Origin: Candidatus Lachnoclostridium avicola
Lineage (GTDB): Bacteria > Bacillota > Clostridia > Lachnospirales > Lachnospiraceae
NCBI GenBank assembly: GCA_019114465.1
Contig: DXFM01000007.1
Span: forward strand, 32,975-96,974
Direction: 5' to 3'
DNA: 64,000 bases
Shown here: in pieces, positions 1 through 7,117 of the stretch
Position numbering within the stretch: position 1 is the first letter of the stretch
How the letters are laid out: each line of letters begins with the position of its first letter
Translations under genes and position numbers: made by a program
Notes under the pieces: generated by a model
Database searches by the model: none
Seen by the model: the letters and a program-made list of their open reading frames with translations, nothing else
What the model was told of the DNA's origin: nothing

Positions 1-281
1 AGGCCTTTGGGCATTTCAAAGGTGAGGGGCACAAAGCGGGAGCCAAATCCGGCGGCCAGCACCACGGCTCCGTCCACCCGAAACTGCTCCAGAAAATCTT
101 TCCCGGCTTTTGTCAGAGCACAGATTTTATCGCTGCCCTGAGTCACATAGCCGAGAGAAATACATTCCTTTATTAAATGATTTACCGTTCCCAGGGAAAG
201 AGACAGCTTCTGAGCTATCTCTCTCTGGGTGATCCGGGGGTTCTCCTGAATGCTTCTGCATATCAGTCCATGACGGTCCAT
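1..281 (-). CDS. Winged-helix domain fused to LicC-like nucleotidyltransferase (partial, runs off left edge)
   Basis: The minus strand is open from an ATG at 281 to the window edge, giving 93 residues of an N-terminus. A GGAGG ribosome site lies 7 bases upstream of the ATG. Residues 1-68 read as a MarR/winged-helix DNA-binding domain, with a helix-turn-helix around ITQREIAQKLSLSLGTVNHL. From residue 71 a nucleotidyltransferase starts with GAVVLAAGFGSRFVPLTFE, the Gly-rich NTP-binding loop of LicC-type CTP:phosphocholine cytidylyltransferases and related sugar nucleotidyltransferases. Fusions of this kind are known in Firmicutes, often continuing into a LicA-like kinase, but that part is outside the window. 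LicC activates phosphocholine for cell-surface polymers, so the divergent neighbours with choline-binding-type repeats fit. The substrate is inferred; a sugar-1-phosphate remains possible. Confidence 0.75.
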   Translation of the reverse strand, partial: MDRHGLICRSIQENPRITQREIAQKLSLSLGTVNHLIKECISLGYVTQGSDKICALTKAGKDFLEQFRVDGAVVLAAGFGSRFVPLTFEMPKG

Positions 282-341
282 ATTAATTCCTCCGTTAATT
301 TCAAAATGTTCAAAAAAATAAAAATAGAAAAATATATGAAC

Positions 342-369
342 ATTATACCACGCCCCACCTGTATTGCAA
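342..369 (-). promoter_or_regulatory. Sigma-A-type promoter of the LicC-like gene
   Basis: On the minus strand a -35 box TTGCAA (369-364) and a perfect -10 box TATAAT (347-342) are separated by 16 bases. Transcription would start near 335 and give a leader of about 55 bases before the ATG at 281. Confidence 0.6.
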
Positions 370-382
370 GGCATAAAACAAG

Positions 383-406
383 AATTGTACTGGAATCAGT
401 ACAATT
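383..406. promoter_or_regulatory. Perfect palindrome, probable operator
   Basis: Two perfect 10-base arms, AATTGTACTG and CAGTACAATT, flank a 4-base centre. The site lies 13 bases upstream of the -35 box of the LicC-like gene, in the divergent intergenic region. There is no T-tract on the plus side and only a weak one on the minus side, so an operator is more likely than a terminator. The winged-helix domain of the adjacent protein is an obvious but unproven ligand. Confidence 0.5.
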
Positions 407-569
407 TTCGGAGAAAAATGCGGTTTTGTAATAATTCCGTAAGAAAATGCACAGATAAAAGTTATGGTATTTTTAAGAGAAATGTATTATACTCATAAAC
501 GTGATGAGGAGGTCACCTCTTCAGAGCAGAATTACAAAAAATTTTTGTTGCACCTTGACAAAAAAAGTA

Positions 570-598
570 TTGCTAATTTTCGCTTCAGGAAGTATAAT
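570..598 (+). promoter_or_regulatory. Promoter of the first cell-wall-binding repeat protein
   Basis: A -35 box TTGCTA (570-575), a 17-base spacer and a perfect -10 box TATAAT (593-598) predict a start near 605. This decides that translation starts at 668, since an upstream in-frame extension would begin before the transcript does. Confidence 0.6.
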
Positions 599-667
599 GA
601 CCTCGTAGTGCAATTAAGAATTTCGAACAAAGAATTTCAAAAAAGGAAAAAGGAGAGTGCATTCATT

Positions 668-2356
668 ATGAGAAAGCAGACTAAACTGGTTGCAGTATTA
701 TCTGCATCCGCCCTGTTAGCTCTTGGCGCTTCCATGACCTCCTACGCAGCAGGCTGGACCGAGGAGAATGGTACATGGGTTTATTACGACAATGATGGCT
801 ATCAGGTAACTGATGAGTGGAGAAGATCTGGAAACTACTGGTTCTGGTTAAACAGCGACGGCGAGATGGCTACCAACGAGCTGATCGAGGACGACGGCGA
901 CTACTACTATGTAGACAGCAACGGCGCTATGGTTACCAACCGTTGGATCCAGTTAGAGAATGAAGATATGGACGATGACAATGACTCCGAGTACGTATGG
1001 TACTACTTCCAGAACAACGGTAAAGCTTATACCGCTTCTGACGGAGACAGCATCTCTTTCAAGACCATCAACGGCAAGAAGTACACCTTCGATGACGAGG
1101 GCCAGATGCTTTGGGGCTGGATCGACAGCAACGGCGACAGAGTAACTGACGACGAAGGCTGGAAAGATGGCGTATACTACTGCGGTACCGCTGATGACGG
1201 TGCGCAGGTTACCGGATGGGCACAGCTTCACGTAGTTGATGATGAGGTTGAGACCAGATTTGACCGCACCCTGGATGAGGAGGAGCAGGATTACTGGTTC
1301 TACTTCAATACCAATGGTAAGAGAGTACAGGCCGATACTGCTGAGGATGGCAAGTATGTTACCAAGACTATCAATGGTAACAAGTATGCGTTTGATAAGG
1401 ATGGCGTAATGGCATTCGAGTGGAACGACGAATTCGCAACCGAGGATTCCACTGATCCGACCGCTACTGTTGCTGATTGGCAGTACTACAATGATCGTAC
1501 CGCTGGTAACAGAGCTAAGGGCTGGTTCTATGAGGTTCCGTCTGAGAACCTGCATGAGTCTGCGTACGATGACGGTGCTGCTCACTGGTACTATGCAAAG
1601 AACGATGGTACTCTGTACACCAACGTAATCAAGACCATCAACGGCAAGAAGTATGCATTCAACGGCTACGGCGAGATGCTGTCCGGTCTGCAGGCTATCA
1701 AGGTTGTAGACGGCAAGATCGTTTGGAATCAGAAGATCGATGAGGAGTCTGAGATTGATCAGTACATCGATGTAAATGCTTCCAGATATGATTCTGTTGC
1801 TGATCATGACTATGATGTTTACTACTTTGGCGATAGCAGCGACGGCTCTATGAAGCTGAATACTCAGAACATCGACATCGATGGAGAGGTTTATAACTTC
1901 TACTTCGTAAAGAACGGTGAGAACAAAGGTAAAGGCTTCGGTACTGCAACTGTAAATGATGAGTACACCATTAACAACAAGGTTGCGGCTTCCGAGGGCG
2001 TTGTAGCAACTTCCTTTGTTTACGATGATAAGGCTGTTTATGTAAATGGTCTGAAAGTTACTGCTGACAGCGATCTGAGATATCAGGCTGTTGATATTAC
2101 CACTGGTAAGACCTATACCAGAAGCGAAGTTGCTGCTGAGATTGAGGGCGTAAATCCGAATCATCTGGTTCTGATCAACGCATCTGGTTCTATCATGAAG
2201 AACAAATCCAGCGTTAAGGATGGCGATGATTACTACTACAGCACCAACAAGTATGGTGTAATCACTGCTATCGGCTCCGAGAAGGAAGGCCTTGATAAGG
2301 ACGACGAGGAGTTCGCAAAGTACAACAGATACGATAACCTCGATTTTGACTGCTAA
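668..2356 (+). CDS. Secreted cell-wall-binding repeat protein, paralogue 1
   Basis: This is a 562-residue secreted protein. Residues 1-28 form a signal peptide (basic MRKQTK, a hydrophobic core, then a cut near SYAA). The mature protein is very acidic and made of aromatic, Gly-rich repeats of the choline-binding/CROP class, such as GTWVYYDNDGYQVTDEW and TINGKKYTFDDEGQMLWGW. The TINGKKY(T/A)F motif recurs about every 90 residues. The last 160 residues are less repetitive. AGGAG lies 12 bases upstream of the chosen ATG. Such repeats attach proteins non-covalently to choline-bearing teichoic acid or to glycans. No catalytic domain is visible, so a structural or surface-coat role is inferred. It is closely paralogous to the next gene, and the nearby LicC-like protein suggests phosphocholine as the ligand, though a CROP-like carbohydrate is an alternative. 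Confidence 0.8.
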   Translation: MRKQTKLVAVLSASALLALGASMTSYAAGWTEENGTWVYYDNDGYQVTDEWRRSGNYWFWLNSDGEMATNELIEDDGDYYYVDSNGAMVTNRWIQLENEDMDDDNDSEYVWYYFQNNGKAYTASDGDSISFKTINGKKYTFDDEGQMLWGWIDSNGDRVTDDEGWKDGVYYCGTADDGAQVTGWAQLHVVDDEVETRFDRTLDEEEQDYWFYFNTNGKRVQADTAEDGKYVTKTINGNKYAFDKDGVMAFEWNDEFATEDSTDPTATVADWQYYNDRTAGNRAKGWFYEVPSENLHESAYDDGAAHWYYAKNDGTLYTNVIKTINGKKYAFNGYGEMLSGLQAIKVVDGKIVWNQKIDEESEIDQYIDVNASRYDSVADHDYDVYYFGDSSDGSMKLNTQNIDIDGEVYNFYFVKNGENKGKGFGTATVNDEYTINNKVAASEGVVATSFVYDDKAVYVNGLKVTADSDLRYQAVDITTGKTYTRSEVAAEIEGVNPNHLVLINASGSIMKNKSSVKDGDDYYYSTNKYGVITAIGSEKEGLDKDDEEFAKYNRYDNLDFDC

Positions 2357-2397
2357 TTAATTTAACAGCCAATTGAAAAGAAATTCTAATTGCCGGA

Positions 2398-2428
2398 CGG
2401 GCGGGGGGATTCTCCCCCGCCCGTTTTT
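2398..2428 (+). terminator. Intrinsic terminator after paralogue 1
   Basis: A 10-base GC-rich stem (CGGGCGGGGG with CCCCCGCCCG) is followed by a run of five T. It lies between the two repeat-protein genes, so the second is either read through or less expressed. Confidence 0.85.
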
Positions 2429-2446
2429 ATGAAAGGAGAGATAAAT

Positions 2447-4087
2447 GTGAGAAATTACGGCAAGCTGCTGACCGGCTGTCTAACCGTAAGCGGTCTCTGC
2501 ATGGCAATGGCATTTTCAGCCTTTGCAGATGAAACAGATGAAGTACAAACCGGCTGGGTGGAGACGGATGACGGTTGGATGTATTACGATGAAGACGGTT
2601 ATGAAGTCACCAACGAGTGGAAGAAGAGCGGCGACAACTGGTTCTACTTGGGAGATGATGGTTATATTGTTTACGAACAGCTGATCGAAGATGATGGCTA
2701 TATCTATTATGCCAATGAGGATGGAGCCATGGTGAAAAATCAGTGGGTTCAGATGGCGAATGATGAGAACGAAGAATATGGCGATGAGAACGCGGCCGTA
2801 GATGTATGGTACTATTTCCAGAATAACGGACGGGCTTATGTGGCTGGTGATAACCGTACTTCTTTTAAGACCATCAATGGCCAGAAATATGCCTTTGATG
2901 AGGATGGGAAGATGCTTTGGGGCTGGGTCAATGACAACTCCGAGCTTTGCAATTCCGGCACAGAATGGCATGACGCAGTATATTACTGCGGCGCTGAGAA
3001 TGATGGAGCCAGAAAGAGCGGATGGTATCTGATCGATGTGGAAGAGGATCGGGAAGATCTGGAAAAGAATAAAGATGACGATACGGTGATGTACTACTAT
3101 TTCTATTTCACGGAAAATGGAAAGAGAGTGCAGAATACTACCAAGACCATCAATGGCCTGAAATATTCCTTTGACGAGTACGGTGCTATGGATTATGAGT
3201 GGACTCTGGCGACAGATTCCGTGGCCAGTCTTTCCACAGCGACGGCTTCCGTATACCAGTTCTTTAACTATGAAGATTACGGAAACCGGGTAAGCGGATG
3301 GTTCTATACGGTTCCGGGTGAGAACCTGCATAAGAAGGATCACGATGATGAGATTGAGCACTGGTATTACGCCAATGGCAGCGGAGAACTGACCTTCAGC
3401 CAGATTAAGAGCATCAATGGTAAGAAGTATGCCTTTAATGAATATGGCGAAATGCTCTATGGACTGCAGGCGCTGAGGCTGGATCCCAGTGATCCTACGG
3501 TTATCGAGGCAAATTATCTGATTGATGATGAGGATGAGTGGAACGCTTTTGTGGACAGGAAAACTGATTTCTCCGGCGATGACGGCGATTTCAACTTTGA
3601 TGGAACGTTCCTCTACTACTTTGGTGAAGAGGAAGACGGGGCTATGAAGCTGGGCAAAGTAAAGCTGGAGTTTACAGGAGATGTTTATAATTATTACTTT
3701 GTCAAGACTGGCGAGTACAAAGGTGCAGGCTTCGGATCCTGGACAGGTATGGATTTGAATGCAGAGAGTACATATAGCGTAGATGATGATGGAAATCGTA
3801 CCTTTATTGATGACGGAAAATACATCTATCTGGGTGGCCGCCGTATGACTGCAGATGAAGATCTGAAGTACGAAGCGTACAGTGCATATGGCGAGGAGGC
3901 TGACAGCAGCGATGATGTGACAGATGGAAGCTTCTATCTGATCAATGAGGCTGGAAGCATCCAGAAGAAGCGCCACAATTTGAAAGACCGGGATGGCAAT
4001 TACTACTGCACCAATGATAAGGGTGTGATCACATACTATGGTTCTGAGAAATGTGAGAATCATGATGACAATGTGAAGCACAACTAA
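2447..4087 (+). CDS. Secreted cell-wall-binding repeat protein, paralogue 2
   Basis: This 546-residue protein starts at GTG, 7 bases after AAGGAGAG. An upstream ATG at 2429 in the same frame has no such site. Residues 1-27 are a signal peptide ending near AFA. The rest parallels paralogue 1 domain by domain: WYYFQNNGRAYVA, repeated TINGQKYAF and SINGKKYAF units, the same WFYTVPGENLHKKDHDD segment, and a matching C-terminal region around YYFVKTGEYKGAGFG. It is strongly acidic and has no enzymatic motif. The tandem paralogy suggests duplication followed by divergence. Ligand specificity (choline or carbohydrate) cannot be read from the sequence. No separate promoter was recognised in the 90-base gap, so expression by read-through from the first gene is likely. 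Confidence 0.8.
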   Translation: MRNYGKLLTGCLTVSGLCMAMAFSAFADETDEVQTGWVETDDGWMYYDEDGYEVTNEWKKSGDNWFYLGDDGYIVYEQLIEDDGYIYYANEDGAMVKNQWVQMANDENEEYGDENAAVDVWYYFQNNGRAYVAGDNRTSFKTINGQKYAFDEDGKMLWGWVNDNSELCNSGTEWHDAVYYCGAENDGARKSGWYLIDVEEDREDLEKNKDDDTVMYYYFYFTENGKRVQNTTKTINGLKYSFDEYGAMDYEWTLATDSVASLSTATASVYQFFNYEDYGNRVSGWFYTVPGENLHKKDHDDEIEHWYYANGSGELTFSQIKSINGKKYAFNEYGEMLYGLQALRLDPSDPTVIEANYLIDDEDEWNAFVDRKTDFSGDDGDFNFDGTFLYYFGEEEDGAMKLGKVKLEFTGDVYNYYFVKTGEYKGAGFGSWTGMDLNAESTYSVDDDGNRTFIDDGKYIYLGGRRMTADEDLKYEAYSAYGEEADSSDDVTDGSFYLINEAGSIQKKRHNLKDRDGNYYCTNDKGVITYYGSEKCENHDDNVKHN

Positions 4088-4106
4088 TCAACCGGAGCTT
4101 TGACGG

Positions 4107-4158
4107 CAGCCGGGTATGGAGTGATCGGGAAGATCGCTTCATATCCGGCTGTTTTTTT
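4107..4158 (+). terminator. Intrinsic terminator after paralogue 2
   Basis: CAGCCGG-GTATG pairs with CATA-T-CCGGCTG, with an inner GTGATC/GATCGC stem, and seven T follow. It ends the plus-strand repeat-protein transcript and faces the minus-strand Rpn locus. Confidence 0.8.
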
Positions 4159-4190
4159 GACTTTTTAGCAGAAGTTGGGTGTACATACGT

Positions 4191-4448
4191 CTATTCGGCT
4201 TTCGGTGAATAATTGTGACGCTGGGTTTTGTACTGATTAAGATACTGCCTGGCTTCCTCGGGAGTCAGGTGAAATTTTTCCTCAAGGTTTTGAAGAATTT
4301 TCTGTTCTGGAAGGTGGAGGTCACGGTAGACGCTGATAACGCCCCGGATTTCGCCCAACTGCATTCCTCTTCGCATTCCTTTTCGCATCCCCCTCTTCAT
4401 CCCCTTCCGAATCCCTTTCCTCTCAATTCCTTCACTAAGATTACACAT
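4191..4448 (-). CDS. Stand-alone Rpn C-terminal (RpnS-like) protein
   Basis: This 85-residue minus-strand frame starts at an ATG with AGGAGGT 7 bases upstream. The protein begins MCNLSEGIERKG, carries a run of basic four-residue units (KGMK, RGMR, KGMR, RGMQ), then a conserved segment HLPEQKILQNLEEKF and LTPEEARQYLNQYK. It is nearly identical to the last 70 residues of the Rpn nuclease encoded just upstream, but it has more repeat units and a different tail. It lacks any nuclease residues. Either it is a duplicated stump, or a free-standing copy of the small intragenic antitoxin reported for Rpn systems. The intact ribosome site, start and frame argue for a translated product; function is inference. 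Confidence 0.6.
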   Translation of the reverse strand: MCNLSEGIERKGIRKGMKRGMRKGMRRGMQLGEIRGVISVYRDLHLPEQKILQNLEEKFHLTPEEARQYLNQYKTQRHNYSPKAE

Positions 4449-4506
4449 AAGCGATACCTCCTATTACGAATGATCAGCCCAATTTTTAGCGTTTTCAGGT
4501 ATATGA

Positions 4507-4719
4507 TTACCGCGTAGGGACTTTGTACTGATTAAGATACTGCCTGGCCTCCTCAGGAGTCAGGTGAAATTTTTCCTCAAGGTTTTGAAGAATTTTCTGT
4601 TCTGGAAGATGGAAATCATGGTAGACGCTGATAGCGCCCTGTATCTTCCCTAATCGTCTTCCTCTCCGCATCCCCTTCCGAATCCCTTTCCTCTCAATTC
4701 TTTCACTGAGATTACACAT
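4507..4719 (-). CDS. Intragenic RpnS-like small protein inside the Rpn gene
   Basis: Inside the Rpn gene and in the same frame, AAGGAGGT (4734-4727) is followed 7 bases later by an ATG at 4719-4717. This would make a 70-residue protein identical to the nuclease C-terminus (MCNLSERIERKG...). The same ribosome site and spacing precede the stand-alone copy at 4448. In E. coli, Rpn genes have been reported to encode a short C-terminal protein from an internal start that blocks the toxic full-length nuclease. The sequence here fits that design; translation is not shown. Confidence 0.5.
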   Translation of the reverse strand: MCNLSERIERKGIRKGMRRGRRLGKIQGAISVYHDFHLPEQKILQNLEEKFHLTPEEARQYLNQYKVPTR

Positions 4720-5436
4720 AAGCGATACCTCCTTTTTTAACTGTGATGTTATTTCAATGGAAAATTCCGATGACAATATATGGTATTTTTCTTCCGGCGG
4801 TATGTTTTCGGCGAGAAGGACGTTTAGCAGCTTCAGCACGTCGGGAGTTTGGCGGCTGAAGGGCCGCCCCAGACAGATTATGACGGCAGTCATAAGATTA
4901 TAGTTTCGGGGATATTCCTGGGCCATTCCCACCAGATTCTCTTCGGCAATGCAGTAGCGGGTGATGGAATTCCGTCTCTTTTTGGGTGGATTCGTGCAGA
5001 TCCAGATACTGTAGACCTTTTTAATATTTTCGTAGTGGGAGCGGACGAATTCTCTTCCGTACTGGGAAGAAATCATTCGGCCGCAGTAGTAGATTCCTCT
5101 CTTGATCAGAGGATAGCCGGGATAGAAATCGTTCTGCGCCTCCACGTTGATGATAAACTGCGCCGGACGGCCGGAGATGGGGACAGACGCTTTGAAGCGA
5201 ATATCGTAAGCCACCCGCCCTTCTGCGGGAGTCACATCTTCACCGGCGATTCCCCAGATCAGCGGAGACGATTCCTGCTGAAATATGGGAGGATGGACCG
5301 GCACAGCGGAGATCTGAAGATGATTGTCGATGTATTTCCAGGCAATTTCTTCTATCGTATAGTTCCGGAATTCTTCCAGGCAGTGTTTCAGGATCCAGGC
5401 CAGTATAACTTTCTCTGAGAGGAGACGCCGGCACAC
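4507..5436 (-). CDS. Rpn-family PD-(D/E)XK nuclease / transposase-like protein (start uncertain)
   Basis: The coding part is 309 residues from a GTG at 5436. It belongs to the recombination-promoting nuclease (Rpn) family. Catalytic elements visible are an Asp in VAYDIRF (about residue 78) and the E-x-Q motif in FIINVEAQND (about residue 100). The C-terminus has basic four-residue repeats and the segment also found alone at 4191-4448. Homologous sequence continues in frame upstream of the GTG (YDAVCRRLLSEKV), and a perfect AAGGAGG at 5515-5509 sits 6-9 bases before in-frame ATC and ATT codons, with no ATG. So the true start is either an ATT/ATC or has been lost by mutation. An internal start at 4719 is listed separately. 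E. coli Rpn proteins are DNA nucleases linked to recombination and phage defence. Confidence 0.7.
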   Translation of the reverse strand: MCRRLLSEKVILAWILKHCLEEFRNYTIEEIAWKYIDNHLQISAVPVHPPIFQQESSPLIWGIAGEDVTPAEGRVAYDIRFKASVPISGRPAQFIINVEAQNDFYPGYPLIKRGIYYCGRMISSQYGREFVRSHYENIKKVYSIWICTNPPKKRRNSITRYCIAEENLVGMAQEYPRNYNLMTAVIICLGRPFSRQTPDVLKLLNVLLAENIPPEEKYHILSSEFSIEITSQLKKEVSLMCNLSERIERKGIRKGMRRGRRLGKIQGAISVYHDFHLPEQKILQNLEEKFHLTPEEARQYLNQYKVPTR

Positions 5437-5608
5437 AGCGTCGTAGAGGACCTTGTGATCACTGTTTTGTGAAATTCGGGAAATTTTTGAGTTTGAAATG
5501 ATGAAATCCCTCCTTATCGTTTGCGGATGGCCGGGATTCGGACAGAAAATGTGAATGGAACATATAGAAATGAGACTTTTCAGGGGTCTGTAAGAGGTGG
5601 TTAAATAC

Positions 5609-5636
5609 AGTATAGCAGAAAATATAATGTCTGCAA
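5609..5636 (-). promoter_or_regulatory. Probable promoter of the Rpn gene
   Basis: On the minus strand TTGCAG (5636-5631), a 16-base spacer and TATACT (5614-5609) are visible. The predicted transcript starts near 5602 and includes the AAGGAGG at 5515. Apart from this and the terminator at 5681, the gap 5437-5727 shows no gene. Confidence 0.4.
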
Positions 5637-5680
5637 ACAGATATTATCAGAAAATGGATGATGTATTGTGAGAATAAATT

Positions 5681-5706
5681 CAGGCGGAGAAATACTTCTC
5701 CGCCTG
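5681..5706 (-). terminator. Terminator of the metallo-hydrolase gene
   Basis: Perfect 11-base arms (CAGGCGGAGAA and its complement) flank a 4-base loop. On the minus strand AATTTATT follows, so it terminates the gene whose stop codon is at 5728. Confidence 0.6.
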
Positions 5707-5727
5707 AGTTATGGGTAATCCGCCCGA

Positions 5728-6978
5728 TTATTCCAGTTCTTTTGCGCAGGCCAGGTAGTAGTGGCGGGCGTTGGCGCTGGTGACGGTTTTGGCTATGGAA
5801 GTCAGACCCTCTTTTTTCAGCTCTTTTACGTCGTGGCCGTCTTTTTCCAGCAGCTCACACAGCTCCAGACCCATCTGATAGTTTCCGGCGCGGTACAGCT
5901 CCCGAATGCGGGCTTTGACGGCGGAAGCGTCGCCGATGAGTCCCAGGATTTCCCGGCTGAATTCTGATTCAGGAACGGGATCCAAGTGGACGGGGTTGCC
6001 GTCAAACCAGCCTACATAGCCGGCGTAGATACCTTTTACTGTCCAGCTGATGGTGCCGTAAAATTCCTGGAGATAGGGGAGATCCCGGTATTTTTCGGGA
6101 AGTTTTACGTGTTCCACCGTCTCCAGCATGTCCATTCCCTGGTTCATGCAGTCCAGTGTCTGGAAGAGAATGGACTGGATGGCATCCCGGAAGTTCCCCA
6201 GGGTAGTCTGGATCTCTTCTTCACCGCAGACGGGAAGGGTGTGGCCGGGAAGCAGGATTTTCGGGCGGTAGGACATAATGGCGGTGAGAGAATCGATCCA
6301 GGCGGCGATGTCTCTGTACTGGCTGCCACGAATGGCGTAGAGGTTGGGCCAGCAGGCGTAGTAATTGTCTCCGCAGCAGAGGATCTCTTCCTCGGGAAGC
6401 CAGACAAAGAGCTGATCGTCGGTCTCGCCCACGGCGGAAACCAGTTTTAAGCGGACGCCGTCGATGACCAGCTCTTCCTCGTCCTTGGTGAAATATGTGG
6501 TGGGCGGGAGAAAATTGTAAACGCCGTCGCCCACCGCATGGCCCTCCCGGATTCCGATGCCCTGGGTGATGCACTCCTCGTCGGTGAGGCCGTAGCCGAA
6601 CTGGCGGGCGGTGCGCTTATTCAGGATATCGTTTAAGCGGTCGTAGTATTTCAGAACCGGTTTTCTGGGAGAGCTCATAATAATCTCCTCCACCGTATCC
6701 CGAAAAGCTCCGGAACCGCCTCTGTGATCGGGATGTCCGTGGGTGTAAATAATGGTTTTTACCGGCTTGCCGGTCTGCTCAGCCAGAAGTTTTTTCAGCC
6801 GTTCTGCTCGTTTGTCAGAATCCAGGCAGTCGATGAGGATCAGGGAGGTGTCTCCCTCGATGGCAATGGAGTTGCTGTGTCCCAGGCCGATAATGCAGCG
6901 GACCCGGCTGCCGGCCTGGAAAATACGGTATGGATATGCAGTTTCTGCGTGATGTCTCAGACGTTCTTCACCTGTCAT
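5728..6978 (-). CDS. Alkylsulfatase-like metallo-beta-lactamase-fold hydrolase
   Basis: The protein has 416 residues, with an AGGAGG site 7 bases before its ATG. The zinc-binding motif THGHPDH is at residues 79-85, in the THxHxDH position of metallo-beta-lactamase-fold enzymes. Further ligands are likely in GETDDQ and in PGHTLPV. The N-terminal order GHSNSIAIEGDTSLILID and the C-terminal helical part (alkyl-sulfatase dimerisation-like, around the GNYQMGLELCELL segment) are typical of the linear alkylsulfatase BDS1/SdsA1 group. It lacks a clear signal peptide, so a cytoplasmic enzyme is expected. The substrate (alkyl sulfate or another ester) is not determined by sequence. It is monocistronic, with its own promoter and terminator. 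Confidence 0.75.
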   Translation of the reverse strand: MTGEERLRHHAETAYPYRIFQAGSRVRCIIGLGHSNSIAIEGDTSLILIDCLDSDKRAERLKKLLAEQTGKPVKTIIYTHGHPDHRGGSGAFRDTVEEIIMSSPRKPVLKYYDRLNDILNKRTARQFGYGLTDEECITQGIGIREGHAVGDGVYNFLPPTTYFTKDEEELVIDGVRLKLVSAVGETDDQLFVWLPEEEILCCGDNYYACWPNLYAIRGSQYRDIAAWIDSLTAIMSYRPKILLPGHTLPVCGEEEIQTTLGNFRDAIQSILFQTLDCMNQGMDMLETVEHVKLPEKYRDLPYLQEFYGTISWTVKGIYAGYVGWFDGNPVHLDPVPESEFSREILGLIGDASAVKARIRELYRAGNYQMGLELCELLEKDGHDVKELKKEGLTSIAKTVTSANARHYYLACAKELE

Positions 6979-7059
6979 GGCGTACCTCCTGTGATTTGCT
7001 TTTATAAACTGTGCGCCGCCGGAAGGAAACGTCCTGCGGCGGCAAATGGAACTGCTTTT

Positions 7060-7088
7060 ATTTTATTGAAAAAAGCGGAGGCTGTAAA
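7060..7088 (-). promoter_or_regulatory. Promoter of the metallo-hydrolase gene
   Basis: Minus-strand TTTACA (7088-7083), a 17-base spacer and TAAAAT (7065-7060). The short leader contains a GC-rich hairpin at 7015-7043. Confidence 0.55.
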
Positions 7089-7117
7089 GTAGTTACTAAA
7101 AGGTGACTGTGGAGGTG

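Larger units (their letters stand above)
282..667. other. Divergent intergenic region, no gene
   Basis: This AT-rich 386-base gap separates the divergent LicC-like gene and the first repeat protein. It holds the two promoters and the palindrome listed separately. Reading frames that cross it continue in frame into the repeat protein but lie upstream of that gene's promoter and have no ribosome site, so I do not call a gene. Confidence 0.6.

Noticed and set aside
464..667. N-terminal extension of the first repeat protein
   Set aside because: The frame is open, but the extension lies partly upstream of the promoter at 570-598 and has no signal sequence, whereas a clear signal peptide starts at 668.
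953..2164. A 403-residue open frame on the minus strand opposite the first repeat protein
   Set aside because: It is an artefact of Asp/Glu/Tyr-rich repeats, which read as hydrophobic residues on the other strand. It has no ribosome site, promoter or family motif. The same holds for the 521-residue frame at 2516-4081.
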